64,000 nucleotides of DNA from Vicia villosa (GCF_029867415.1 NC_081183.1:118782514-118846513), one strand, 5' to 3'; positions 11,618 to 23,050 are shown, counted from the first letter of the stretch. Notes: generated by a model not told the origin, from the sequence alone. Numbers and translations are program-made.

Positions 11618-11935
11618 AAATAATCCCACATTAAAATTACCGGAGTTAAACAATATTTCTTTACGCATACACCATACCTGTTGGGCATTATGGTGTATGC
11701 GTAAAGAAATATTGTTGAACTCCGGTATTTTTATTGTGGGAGATGTCGTGCATAAAATTAAATTGCTCTCTTGGCTTTGGAACATTATAGGTTTCAAGTT
11801 TACCGTCAATTGTAATTTTTATTTATGGTGTCAAATTCCTTTGGAATCATCGAATTCCCCCATTTGTATTATTCATGATTGAACACCCCTTATGTTCTTA
11901 TTATTATAGAATTCCATTGCTTATAAAAAAGTCTA
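11618..11935 (+). mobile_element. L1 tail with inverted 5' end (foldback)
   Basis: The right part (about 11690-11935) is an L1 3' end. It encodes RKEILLNSG and a WNIIGFKF segment like the C-terminus of other LINE ORF2 proteins, followed by GAATTCCATTGCTTATAAAAAA. The left part (about 11627-11683) is an inverted copy of the first 57 bp of that tail. AATCCCACATT..CACCATA faces TATGGTGT..TGTGGGAGA across a 12-base loop. Known L1 'twin priming' yields such 5' inversions. It replaced the right end of the CACTA element. Confidence 0.7.
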
Positions 11936-13569
11936 AGTTTGGAATCATTCCACCTAGATATTGAGATCGAGATTTTTCTTCTTTGTCAATCGTTTTCAGT
12001 TCATAACACAATTTACACGACTTTGGTTAGATTTTAGTTTCTTGAAACCGATAAATTGTGATTCATACCTCGTGTTCTTAAACAAAACAATCAATGAAAG
12101 GAAGAATTGAACTGGAGAGCATTGTGACAAGCCTCATGAAAAAAAATCATCATGCTGCCACGTCAAGTACGCGTGATTTTCAGTATCAAATGTGTGATTC
12201 TCAATAATGAGGTATCAAGGTGGAATAGTATAATTCGTAAGTTGTGGTGGAAGCTTGTGAACCCTTATGATTCTTTCAACTTGCTGATTCTTTTGAATCA
12301 TCAAACTTAATAGCACTACTATAAAAAAGCTATTTAATAGCGTTTTTTTTTGTTTTTGATAGCGCTACTGACCAGGCCGATATTATAAATATTTCTATTT
12401 AATAGCAGTTTAAAAGCGTTATAGTAACGATAATTAATAGCGTTTTTTTAAAAGCGCTATTATAGTATCAGTATTTAATAGCATTCTTTCAAAAGCGCTA
12501 CAAAAATAGACATTTAGCGCTTTATAATTTGTCTTCTGCTTTGATTTTGATAGCACTTCCGGCCAAACTGCTATTATAAGGCACAATTTTGATAGTGCTT
12601 TTCCATAAAAGTGCTATTATAGCATGTCTCATTAATAGCACTTCCTATAAAAAGCGCTATTCTAGCACAACTGTTTTTTTTTACAAAATCATTCTTTTGG
12701 TCTATTTATATGGTATTTGCATTTTATGACATAAGAATTCATTAAAACAATGATTAATCAACTAAAATATTTGAAAATAAAATATAACCACTTATTCAAG
12801 AACAAATTTGTGAAACCATATCTACCATTGCCATATAATTAATTAATAAATATGGAAGGAACTGTATCTATGTATATAGATCAATCCACACTACATAATA
12901 GTGTTAAATGATATAACAAACCAGATTCAACATTGATCTCAATGAAATTAAGCTAAAACTTTTGCCACAAGTTGGTCCAAGTGCATCAAACTAAATTCCA
13001 AACAAAAAGTACAACATATTCTACACTAAAGAAAAAACATCTAAAAAATCAAGAAATGACAACAAAACAACATCAAGTAGTAATCCCTTCGTGAAACAAA
13101 GCACTTCCGAATCCAGACATCGAATCACTTTGCTAGCTAGGCAAAATAATTGCTTCTTGTTTTCCTGTATCATAGAAAGAATATTAATTATGTTTTGTGC
13201 AATAATCAAAAAACCAAAACCTAAATATATATATTCATATAAATAACAATATAAAGTTTAATATCAAATGTATGTATGTCATATATTACAGCCTTATCAT
13301 GAAAATATAAACTAAGTGAGGTATCAAATGTATGTATGTCATGTATTATGCCAACAATATAATTGCCCTTGTCATGCATAAAAGGAGATATAATATTTCA
13401 CTTCCTGGAATGACAGTACTAATATTAAAATTAATAAGGATAATGCAATAAATAAGTAAGTTATATTTCAACATGTTTTTAAACTGTAAATCTCACATTT
13501 GAATACAACACTCTATACTTATCTTCCGTAACATTCTGTAAATATTTTAGGAAATATTAATTGTAGGCT

Positions 13570-14640
13570 TTAAAAAACTCACCGAACACATCATCCACCA
13601 TATAGGTAGCCCAATCCTCCTTGACCTCAGTTAACTTATCGTTAGAGTAGGTACGGCATTTGTGGTCAGGAAAGTACTTCAAATATAAAAACATCAACAA
13701 TTTTATTAGAATTTAATCACATTAATTTACAAATTAATAACAACTAAAATCACGTACATTTACGGGGATCATAATTTCATTTTCCATGATGACCTCTTTC
13801 ATAAATCGCTTCACAAAATATCCACAGTCAATGCTATTAATTTGACGGGGACACTGCAAAAAAAAACATTTCATATATTACTTTTACTCTACATAGTTGT
13901 TTAAAAATAACATTAATTTGGACATACCCGAATTTTTGACCATGAAATTTTCTTTGACTTGGAGACTTTAGGCACTTTAGAATTACTATTAGCACGATAA
14001 ATTTGCAACGCACTAACAAAATGAAATTAACTTCAAATAAGTAATTATTATAACTAAGAATACTTATATAAATGTTAAACTAAAAGAGTCTATACTCACT
14101 TCTCAAACTTGGTTTTTAAATTTTGATATTTTGTTGGCTCACCATTCAACGGGTCCATGTAATATATCACCTCAGCATCGAGATTGATGACAAGTAACAC
14201 CCAATGTTTTCTGTACCCAACATTTGAATATTGCAATAAAAATTTACATTGAATATATAGTTTGTTCTCGTAAATTTAATAACATTTTGAATAGAATTCT
14301 CACCCTAGATTGCAAGGTGCAAGAATCATTTTATCCTTGAAGTGCTCCTCATCTTTCAAGAGTATTTTTGCTACAGCATTTCCTATATTATCCTACCGTG
14401 ATACATGTGGGGATATGAAGGAGAACTTATTTATTAATCCATTTGGACTAATAAACTTGTCATACAAATACCTAGAAATGAACGACAACAATTGGTATTA
14501 ATATATTTGTCAGATTAGAGAACATTTGTAATAATATAGGTACCTGGCAAATACAGTGATAGTAGAGGCACTTAACCAGTTGTGATCAAGAATCTCTTTT
14601 ATATTCTCTACACGTAGATGCTCTAAAAACTCCTCACCAA
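13570..14640 (-). pseudogene. Ulp1-like C48 cysteine protease, spliced, one stop
   Basis: Minus-strand exons can be read as a SUMO-protease-like (Ulp1, C48) domain. The exon at about 14640-14545 gives ESIFGEEFLEHLRVENIKE and LDHNWLSASTITVFAR. The exon at about 14480-14300 gives YLYDKFISPNGLINKF, an in-frame TAG (14393-14395), then FKDKMILAPCNLG. The exon at 14217-14100 gives KHWVLLVINLDAEVIYYMDP. The exon at about 14010-13930 is basic. The exon at 13847-13758 gives CPRQINSIDCGYFVKRFMKE. A last exon near 13680-13570 ends the ORF. The catalytic His (codon 14204-14206), Asp (14153-14155), Gln (13842-13844) and Cys (13824-13826) are all present. Splice sites GTATG and TTTGCAG are visible. Similar genes travel in CACTA and MULE elements. 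The single stop makes it a probable recent pseudogene. The exact 5' end is unknown. Confidence 0.8.
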
Positions 14641-14654
14641 ATATACTTTCCGAT

Positions 14655-15032
14655 TCAAACAAAACCAAACATGATTGCAAGAGAAAAAAAGCTCAAAATA
14701 AAAAAGAATTCGTAACCTACCTTCAAAGATTTCGACGAAGACTTCAACTCCGGTACGGTCTCTCGTAGCTTGATCCTCCTTCTGGTGGTGTGTGCGACTG
14801 GGTTTGACGATTGGAAAGAGTGTTTGACGGCGTGAATAGGGTTTGACAATTGGAAAGAGTGTTTGACGGTGTGAATAGGGTTCGATGGCTTGGCAGAAAA
14901 TTGAAAATCGACGTGAGAGAAGGGTTTGAAGATAAGGTTTTTGGAGCAATATGAAAAGTTTAGCGGATCGAAGAGTTTGGGGATAAGGTTTTTGGAGGCA
15001 ACATGAAAATTTCCCCCAATGTTATGCGCCAA
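14655..15032 (-). CDS. Hypothetical ORF in CACTA, possible first exon
   Basis: An ORF of 125 codons upstream of, and co-oriented with, the Ulp1-like exons. The protein is basic and Ser/Asn/His-rich, with an internal direct repeat (HTVKHSFQLSNPIH, then HAVKHSFQSSNPVA) that mirrors a DNA repeat GAAAGAGTGTTTGACGG at about 14813 and 14853. A hydrophobic stretch ends it. It may be a leader exon of the protease gene or chance coding. No family was recognised. Confidence 0.3.
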   Translation of the reverse strand: MAHNIGGNFHVASKNLIPKLFDPLNFSYCSKNLIFKPFSHVDFQFSAKPSNPIHTVKHSFQLSNPIHAVKHSFQSSNPVAHTTRRRIKLRETVPELKSSSKSLKVGYEFFFILSFFSLAIMFGFV

Positions 15033-15803
15033 AACTAAAAAGTGCCCTTTTTAATTTTTTTTATTTTATTATTAGCGTTGCATAGAAAAACGCTATTTAA
15101 TTAAAACTATTTTTTTACAAAAATAAAGTTGAAGTATTAGTAGCGTTTCATAGAAAAGCGCTATTTATTGAAATTTTTTTTTTTTACAAAAAAAGAGGTT
15201 GAAGAATATTAGTAGCGTAGAGATGTATTGATCGTAGGTTCTAAAGATTTTCTTTGTGGTAGACCCATCTTGTCGTGTATATGAGAGTTTGGAAACATAA
15301 TTAAAAGTCATGGATATGGCTAATACGCTCATGATATTTTTGAAATATGTGATTGTAGGTACAACTACTGGCAACCATTATACAACCATGACGATTTTGA
15401 TTATGACAACTTCTTCTGTCCAACAATCTCTAATGATGATATATGTCAAAGAAGCTATATCAAGCATCATCAATTAGAAGTAAGTTTCAGATGAAGACTA
15501 AATTAATAATGAATCTAGCAAAGGAACTTGATGCTTGAACACTACGAAAAAGAGGAAGCGTAAAAACTTGTAAGATAAGGTCATGCGCTTAGCGTGTGTC
15601 TGAGTGACCAGTTAAAATGTAAAAGCTCAAGAGTAAGTACTGATATACTATGGCAATCACAAACACACGTGGAAAAAATTTTAAAACCCCCTCTTTTATA
15701 AAAACTTATTGAAAATCTTTCTAGACTTGTACGGAATTGATAAAAATATATAATTGTCAAATGGGAAATTTTTTACATTGTATATTCGATTAAGTATAGG
15801 GTC

Positions 15804-15928
15804 TAATCGATTAGATCAATGTAAACAACATCTTAATCGATTAGAAATACTTTGAATCAATTAAAACATTTAACCATTGCTGTCTTTTTTAAACTCTTAA
15901 TCGATTAGATCATAGGGTTAATCGATTA
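15804..15928. repeat. Cluster of TAATCGATTA palindromes (unit A)
   Basis: The 10-bp palindrome TAATCGATTA occurs four times, at 15804, 15834, 15898 and 15919, with further half-matches (ATTCGATTAAG, GAATCAATTAAA) between. The homologous place in unit B (29706-29857) retains three perfect copies. It resembles a dispersed plant repeat or a homeodomain-type binding array. The function is unknown. Confidence 0.7.
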
Positions 15929-16272
15929 AGTCAATAAAAAGGTCCATGGATCTTTTTCTAGTTTGAGCCAAAAAATTTTTTTATATATATATATATATAT
16001 AAAAGAGGTTTCTCTTCATTCAAAAATACAATAAGTTTCTGAACGAAAATCTCTTCTTTTATTCTCTGTTGTTTTTATCTGTATTGAGCAAACATGTGTC
16101 GTTCGCAAGATATAAATTTTTCAAATAATCTCAATTTTTAAATAACACAATTTACTCCCTCCCTTTTATATTTATAGTCACTTGCTCAACGGATACCATA
16201 TTAAAAATTTGTAGGGGGAGAGAAGATTCTATTGCCTAGAATATTCTACAAAAAGAAAAGAGAGAGAATTCT

Positions 16273-16340
16273 TTTTTTTAATAAGCAATGGAATATAAGA
16301 AATCGCACTAGGGGTGCAACCCTTACAACAAGAACGCACT
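16273..16340 (-). mobile_element. Very short L1 tail (68 bp)
   Basis: The minus-strand sequence ends CATTGCTTATTAAAAAAA, like other L1 3' ends here. It is bounded by the 8-bp target duplication AGAATTCT at 16265-16272 and 16341-16348. Unit B reads straight through (GAGAGAATTCTATTTGGAG), confirming a small insertion specific to unit A. Confidence 0.8.
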
Positions 16341-16408
16341 AGAATTCTATTTAGAGAATATTATTGAATTGATAGAAACCGGTTCAATTGTTATAGGAAA
16401 CAACTTAT

Positions 16409-16687
16409 CAGGACCGGCCTAATCAATTCAGGGTCCTCTTTTAATTTAAGAAATGAACCTAAAATTTTTTTTAAAACAAAATTAACTTTAATGATTAAAA
16501 ATAATACATCTAAAATACAATTGTATATTAACCAAACAAAACACTAAAAAATTCAAAATATTATTTAAATTATAAATTTTATGTTTTTAATATTTTTTAT
16601 CTATTTTTGAAAAGAAAAATTGAACCCCTAAAATTTGTGGCTTAGCACATGCAGCATGCACTTGTGCAGCGCCGGGCGCCGGGTCTG
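16409..16687. mobile_element. hAT-like MITE (279 bp)
   Basis: The terminal repeats are CAGGACCGGCC at the left and GGCGCCGGGTCTG at the right (reverse complement CAGACCCGGCGCC). Flanks are CAACTTAT at 16401-16408 and CAACTTAC at 16688-16695, an 8-bp target duplication with one change. Unit B has the uninterrupted site (AACAGCTTACTCTA near 30240). An 8-bp duplication and CAG-type ends fit hAT elements. There is no coding capacity. Confidence 0.75.
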
Positions 16688-17030
16688 CAACTTACTCTAA
16701 CAAAAACCACCACCACTTACCAAATTACTTGTAGTCATCAAAATGTTTGTTTATAGTTTCTCACCTCAATCAAAGTTTGCAAACAATATATACACGCCTA
16801 AATGTACTATTCAAGATCCAAATCCTTGAGTTGTACGTGTTCTTATCCCACTTACATGCATTCCTCAAGCAAACATGACAATTTTTAACATATATTCAAT
16901 ATCTAATTTGAAACTTTCTGACGAATCATGATTGAAAAGAGAGTAAAAATGGGATAGGAAACCAAGAAATGAGACATTCAAGTGTAGTTGAGGTTCTTCT
17001 TTCTCTCCTATTTATTTGAAGCTCTTGAAT

Positions 17031-17168
17031 GAGTCTCATATGAGTGGAAAGAGAGCAAATATGAGCCTAGATTCCTCACCAGCAACACCCTTAGAACTTA
17101 GAACTGCAGTAGATGCCGGCAAGTCATCCTGGCTCAAATATACTCTCTCTGCCTCTTCATGCAAGACT
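17031..17168 (-). ncRNA. MIR169: MIR169 precursor, copy A
   Basis: On the minus strand the 5' arm carries TGAGCCAGGATGACTTGCCG followed by G (17116-17136). This is a miR169-type sequence with one A fewer than copy D after GAGCCA. The 3' arm (about 17060-17082) reads CTGGTGAGGAATCTAGGCTC and pairs with it with G-U pairs and small bulges. The stem extends through GCATGAAGAGGCAGAGAGAG against CTCTCTTTCCACTCATATGA. The terminal loop includes a small duplication (AGTTCTAAGTTCTAAG) not found in copies B or C. The TATA box is at 17241-17248. Known family targets are NF-YA mRNAs; whether the shortened form keeps them is inference. Confidence 0.87.
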
Positions 17169-17240
17169 ATTGAGCATTAATTCTAACTATCACATTTCAT
17201 ATTTGATTTTCTATGCTCTTGGGATTCATGTTTGTCAATG

Positions 17241-17248
17241 TATTTATA
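17241..17248 (-). promoter_or_regulatory. TATA box of MIR169 copy A
   Basis: TATAAATA on the minus strand, about 73 bp upstream of the hairpin. It sits in a block (GACATTTTTCAACTTATAAA on the minus strand) that is nearly identical in copies B and C. Confidence 0.7.
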
Positions 17249-17599
17249 AGTTGAAAAATGTCAAAGGCTTAAATTCCAACTTGCATTATTTCACCAACTG
17301 ATTCTTGATTCTCTAGAGGGAAAAATATTCATTCCCTTTTAACTTGTTGAGGTTTCATGCAACACACCAAATATGAGAATTTGACAACTCGTTTTTATCA
17401 TATTTATTATATTCCCTTCATTTTACTTTTTTAAGTCAAACTTATGATTATTTTAGTGCGTTTTGATTCAATTTTTCTTATCAAGTAGTTTTGTGATTGC
17501 AATTCATTATTTTAAAAGCGAACAAATGAGATGTTACGAGTTTAAATATGCATTTCAGCATCTAATGTTCTTGTATAGTTATCATCTGAATTACCTTAA

Positions 17600-20530
17600 C
17601 TAGATTGTGACCCGCGCAATGCGCGGCTATCTCATTTATTTTTGTCACTACCAACTCCCTGAATGTTAAAATCTTTATTATTTTCATATTCTATATTTCT
17701 CAACTGACACATCTCCTCATAATTGTAGTTTTTTTTATGCAGCAGAATAAAATATAGAATAATAAATCAATTTATTGAAATTTTTTTTAAAAGGATGTTT
17801 ATAACAATTAAGTGAAAATTAAATATTATTTATATGGTCATATTCGAAAGATATCATAAATGAAAGAAGGAAATTAATTAATAAAAATAATTTAATTGGT
17901 ATGATTAGATCTAGACGAAAGCAATGACAGTGTATATTTCAATCTTCATTTTAAGATTGTTATCCGTAGAGACCATAAACTATAAAACTGCTAGACATGT
18001 AAATTTATGTGAATCTTTATTACAAAGACAATAAACAATCTATATCAAAATAATTATGAGTACAAAATATGATTAAAATAATAATTAGAATTTATATTAA
18101 AAAAAGAAATAAAAGAAAATAGTTATTTTAGACTTGTGAAGAAAGAGGAAGGAAATTAAACCCACAAAAATAAATAAAAATTAATATAAAAAAAATATCT
18201 GAACTCAATTTCTAAAATTGTGATGCTCCAAATGATTGTAAGAGTAAGAGACTTATATTTTGATCTTCATTCTAAGATCGTTCTTTGTAGAAATTGAAGT
18301 CTATTGGACTCTTATTCAAATTGCAAAAGCTGCAAAATAACAATTAAAAATTATATTAGATAATATGAATATAAGTATGAAATGAATTTAAACATGATCA
18401 AATTAATATTTATAAAATGAATTGGAATATGATCAAAACAATAAAATTAAAATTTATAGAGAAAAATATGGATATGAAATTGATTTGAATTGTTGTAAAA
18501 AAATGAAATCTTTCATGATTAGATAAAGATAGAAAAAACAATTTTGTTTTTTAATGGGTGTTGAATAGTTTGCCCATTCATCTCATGCTTTTTTATTTTA
18601 TGCATGTTCTAAAATATACGTGTCATGAAGACAGCAAAAGGAGTTTATCTATTTAAGATAGAAAGTGAGACAAATTGACAATTTAAAAATAACAAAATGA
18701 TATTATGGAAGGAAAAAAAACATCACATATATTTTGATTGAATTTATAAAGAAAATTTTATAAATTCAAATAATTAGAATTAACCGTTAAACTCTTTCTT
18801 TTATAAATATTAACTTTTACAATAATTAGAAAATTGTAACGGATAGTTGTACTTAAAATAAATCGTAACTGATATACAATATAATTATGATAACATTAAA
18901 ATATAAAAACAAAAAATTATATAAATTAATAATTACTACTAAAATATAATTTACTACAAAAAAATAGAGTAAGAATAAAATTATTATATATTACTTTATA
19001 TAAATTTTAAATTGCTTCATTTTTTAAAAGTATTTGTAAAATGATTATTAGAAACTTCAATGATAGTAATCAAAACAAATATTGTTGGTGGATATCAAGA
19101 ATAAAATAATATAATAACAATGTAAATAAAATTAAAAAAAAATAGATTAATTTTTTTTATTTAGAATGAAAAATGATATATCATAAGACATTACATTGTA
19201 ATTAATTTTCATTGAATTAACCGTTTTATAAAACTCTTCCTTTTATAAACATTAATTTTTATAATAATTAAAAAGAATATAATTAAAATTTGTAACTGAT
19301 AGTTGTACTAAAATTAAACTGTAATTGCTATACAATATAATGAAGATAACATTAAAAAATAAAAATGAAAAAATTAAATAAATTAAAAATTAATACTAAA
19401 ATACAATTTGCTACAAAATAAATAGAGTAAGAATAAAATTATTATATATTACTTATATAAAATTTTAAATTGCTTCTTTTTCAAAATTATTTGTAAAAAC
19501 GGTTATTAGAAACTTTAATTAATTTTTAAAAAATTTATTTTTTATTTTGAGTGAAAAATGATATATCAAAAGACATTACACTAAAACTAATTTTTAATAA
19601 ATGCAATGTTAACATTATTTTTTGATACAAAAAGTCATATTATTATACATATTTAGTTATATTTTAAAATATATAATATTAACTTTTAATATTTAACTTA
19701 TAATTTAAATTTCTTATTTAAATTTAAATATAAATTGAAGAAGAGAGAGATTGTTCAACTTATATTTTAGAAATGATAAATATATATTAAAATTTTATTT
19801 AGATTTTTATATTTCTTCTCTATTGAAAATTATTTATACTTATTTAAATATTTTAATATAAATATTTATTAAAATTGTATTTTTATTTTTATTTTCGGCT
19901 ATTGTATAATATACAAAAAATTATAATATTTATAAATAATATTATTTCTAATAGTGTTATCTGGATAATTTATTAATATTAATATTATTGTTATTATTAT
20001 TATTGGTGGTTTAATAATATTATTTTTAATAGTGTTATCTGGCTAGTTTATTATTATTATTATTAATATTATTATTATTATTGGTGGTTTATTATTTTTA
20101 TTATTTTTATTATTATTTTATTAATATTATTTTTAATATGTTGATTGTTATGATATTATTATACATTTATTAAAATTGTATTTATATTTTTTATTTTCGG
20201 CTATTGTATAATATACAAAAAATTATAATATTTATAAATAAAATTATTTCTTATATTGTTATCTGGATAGTATTAATATATATTATATTATTATTTATAT
20301 GATTATTATTAATAGTAGTGCTGAAATATTATATTATTATTATTATAATAATAATAATAATTATTATTATTATTATTTATTTTTAATGTAGGGCCAAATT
20401 AGTAAATAATATATTAGGTGTAGGGTCAAATTAGTAAATAACACATTAGGATTTTTGCTAAGAATGGCTATCATGATGACACGTGGCTAGGGTTGCCATC
20501 ATGACAACCTTCCATTTATATATATTAAGA
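17600..20530 (-). mobile_element. Non-autonomous Helitron
   Basis: On the minus strand the element starts TCTTAATATATATAAATGG and ends with the hairpin CCGCGCATTGCGCGG, eight bases, then CTAG (17600-17603). It lies between a host A (17599) and T (20531). A 5' TC, a 3' hairpin about 10 nt before CTAG, and insertion between A and T with no target duplication are the defined features of Helitrons. The homologous part of unit B (about 31060-31100) lacks it. There is no Rep/helicase ORF. The inside is extremely AT-rich with long direct repeats. Confidence 0.82.
18777..19520. repeat. Direct repeat of about 300 bp inside the Helitron
   Basis: About 18777-19058 is repeated at about 19210-19516. Both copies begin AATTAACCGTT, continue through GTAACnGATAGTTGTACT and end with TTTTAAATTGCTTC and GGTTATTAGAAACTT-like sequence. 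A smaller repeat (TTTTCGGCTATTGTATAATA) occurs at about 19890 and 20195. These are likely internal duplications of the element. Confidence 0.75.
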
Positions 20531-21400
20531 TGGAACAAATCAATTTTAAGATAAAAGTGAACATTAAATACAAATTTTATTGACATGTCTCAATGAATTG
20601 GTAATAATCATAAAAACTCACACATATAATTGTGAAGTCTATGATTTAAACACAAGACAAAGAGTTTAATCTAACAATACTAGCATCTTTTAGAAATTTA
20701 ATTTGTGATAAATTTTAAATATAAATCATCATTCCATAAATTAAATAAAAAGAGTGTTATTCAAATTTCAATTTTAAATTATAAAATAAATTAAAAATTA
20801 TAATTTTTAAACTATTAAATCTAATCAAAGATTCTATCATTATTTCATTAGGTTAAGTTATGCAGAAACATTATATTATAAGAACATTTTATTTAACTTT
20901 AAAGAATGAAATTGGACAATCAAATTATTAAAGAAAAAAAAAAAGCCTAATGTCCGATATATATGAATGTTGTAAATCTCTGACTAGATGAAATTTGAGT
21001 TGTGTAGAAAGAGATGTACTCGAATTGATAAAAGAACAAATCTCAAACAACGCTGGTCTATCCAAAACCGTTGTTCTTGTCTGGAATCAATTTTCATCTT
21101 ACTACTTGTAACTAGCTAGCAATAAAATTTGGATATGTTAGAACAATCAAACTTAAGTTGACTTGGCACATTTTCTTCTCAATACTGTTTTGTTGATTGA
21201 ATAATTACTGTTATTGTGGGAATAGAATAAAATAAGGAAAAGAGACTAATAGTGTTAACCACCATTGAAAATGAGAATTTTTGTAGATAATCAAAGAGTG
21301 TTTTAAGATCTTATTTTTTGATGGAACTTTTTCTTTATCCGAAGAGTGCATCACTATAATCCAGGTGAGGCTCATACAAAAGTTAAAATATTAGCTAGCT
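20531..21400. other. Unit A distal region, upstream of MIR169
   Basis: Non-coding. The 20531-20995 part aligns with unit B 31100-31747. The 21030-21400 part aligns with the reverse complement of 34650-34997 and, over 21220-21310, with unit C 46970-47060. Conserved words include TTAACCACCATT and GATAATCAAAGAGTGTTTT. It may hold distal regulatory DNA of the miRNA genes; none is proven. Confidence 0.5.
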
Positions 21401-21589
21401 TTACTACTATTTGTTGCTGATTTTGGTAAAGAATCACTTATTTTTATATTTATTACTTAAAGAAGTAAACTAGTAAATCTTGGGATATACTGTGTGATTT
21501 CACTATAAAAAATGTGCATTCAAGTTGTAGTGATTTTAGTGTCATTTGTGTTGAGAAAAAAAATTATGTAAAATGCAGTAAGAGTTAAA

Positions 21590-23045
21590 AGAAATAGCAA
21601 TTCGACAAGGCCGAATGGGTGGTTTGAATAGAAAGTAAACAACCTTAGAAAGAATTAAAAGACTTTATTTACATAAGTAAAAATTGGTAGACAGTTTCAT
21701 ACATTTCTTTTAGAGATTCGTTTCTCGCTAATGTATATGATTGAAGTTTACAATAATTTTGCCACCCCGAATCCTAATACTAGAATTCCTATTTACAACA
21801 TTTATAAAAATAATCGTCTTTAATGTTCGACTAACTTCCAATCAACACGTCATTCTTGCATGTTTCACTTGCCCTCGATCGATCTCCACGTGTCTCTGGC
21901 ACTTTTGGATAAGATAAAAAAACAGTTACTACGTCTGATTTTGAAATTGACTCAGACGAATCTCCTTCGATCCGTCGAACTAGCCATCTTCAAACCTTTG
22001 GAATTTTTGCTAAGTTTCTAATAAAAAATCTCAGCAAGTCGAACATTGAACACTTTGCTTTAAACTTGCCTCTGGGCAAAAAGTATAAAACCTTGTTTTA
22101 CGCTTGTGCATAATTTTTGACCACTTCCTCTCGTCGAGTTACCATAGTAAAAAATTTTGGCTAACAAATTATCCTCCGAAAATGCCACTTTCGTTTCAAT
22201 TCGAGAGATAGGTGGCATTTTTGAAGACCCATCACTATTTTAAGTTGTGCTCTGACGTCACTACCATCATGACTACCTATTAAAACATCTTTTTGAGACG
22301 TGCGAAGTCAGAGAAAATCATCATGGTTCTGATTTCCTAGGAGATCGTGGGCCACACGAAGTCTCAACTTCTTTTTTCTCGCCTATCGTGGGACACTTGA
22401 CAAAATATTTTTTGATTTTCTTGGAAAAAAGAAAAAACGAAAAAAAATTTCCCTAAAGTTATAAATAGCTTTCTTCTCCATTTTATCTCTTTTCTCTCAC
22501 TTTCTCTTCTATCTTCAGCAAAAAAGTTTAGAGAACTTCAAGCTTATTCTTTGCAAAAACTTTAATTTTTTTTATCATCTTTACTCGTTTCAACTCAAAT
22601 GGCGCCCAAAACAACATTTAAACCACAGATACCTCTTGATGCATCTATTAGAACGTCCATTCTTGCTGTAAGGGAAAAAAACCCTAATCTAAAAAACAAC
22701 TGTTTGTTTCTGATACTACCCATGCTTTTTCAGGCCTTTTCCCTAGTCTTAACATGAATATAGAAAAGGTTAGTCGGATTTTCCCTTGTTATGAACATTA
22801 TACCAAATCTTTTGCAGGTTTAAACAAACCTTTAGACTTCACATATATGTCATGACACATTTTTGTTCCGCCCCATATATTGATCAGTCGAACTATATTG
22901 ATTGGCTAAATAAGGTAGAAGCAGCTAAAAAAGGATAAACCTAGAAAGACCAAGGTCTTTTCGACTTGATTCAACTATCTAGGGTGAGTTGAAGATTTCG
23001 ACAGGCGAATACAATTTGTTAGCTGATTATTTTAATTGGTGAATA
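21590..23045 (+). other. Unclassified repeat-like DNA with a decayed ORF
   Basis: No element ends were fixed. An inverted repeat at about 22178-22220 pairs AAAATGCCACTTTCGTTTC with a GGTGGCATTTTT arm. A TATA-like GTTATAAATAGC at about 22456 is followed by a CT-rich leader and an ATG at 22599. The ORF starting there (MAPKTTFKPQIPLDASIR) runs about 52 codons, after which the reading continues only with stops and frame changes to about 22940. No family could be named with confidence. Confidence 0.3.
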
Positions 23046-23050
23046 TGTGA

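Larger units (their letters stand above)
12314..15217 (-). mobile_element. CACTA (En/Spm-type) element carrying a Ulp1-like gene
   Basis: The left end is CACTACTATAAAAAAGC and the right end is TAGTAGCG, a one-base variant of the expected TAGTAGTG. A 3-bp target duplication TAG lies at 12311-12313 and 15218-15220. Unit B preserves the empty site (AGCTTAATAG then AGATGTGTTGATCG near 29080-29100), which proves the insertion limits. Both ends are rich in short inverted subterminal repeats of the form AATAGCGCTTTT / AAAAGCGCTATT, as known for CACTA elements. No transposase was recognised in its 2.9 kb. It carries an intron-containing C48 protease-like gene on the minus strand. Confidence 0.9.
10146..21400. 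repeat. Duplicated unit A around MIR169
   Basis: The sequence aligns with unit B (26611-31750, then the inverted piece 34650-34997). Shared landmarks are the CACTA left part, GTCTAAGTTTGnAnTCATTCC, the ATCATCATGCTGCCAC block, the TAATCGATTA cluster, the MIR169 hairpin and promoter, and the distal TTAACCACCATT region. Unit A is longer because it received extra insertions that unit B lacks: 12314-15217, 16273-16340, 16409-16687 and 17600-20530. Confidence 0.8.

Noticed and set aside
11627..11750. Near-perfect hairpin as a possible miRNA precursor
   Set aside because: The right arm is an L1 3' end and the left arm its inverted copy, so a retrotransposition foldback explains it better.
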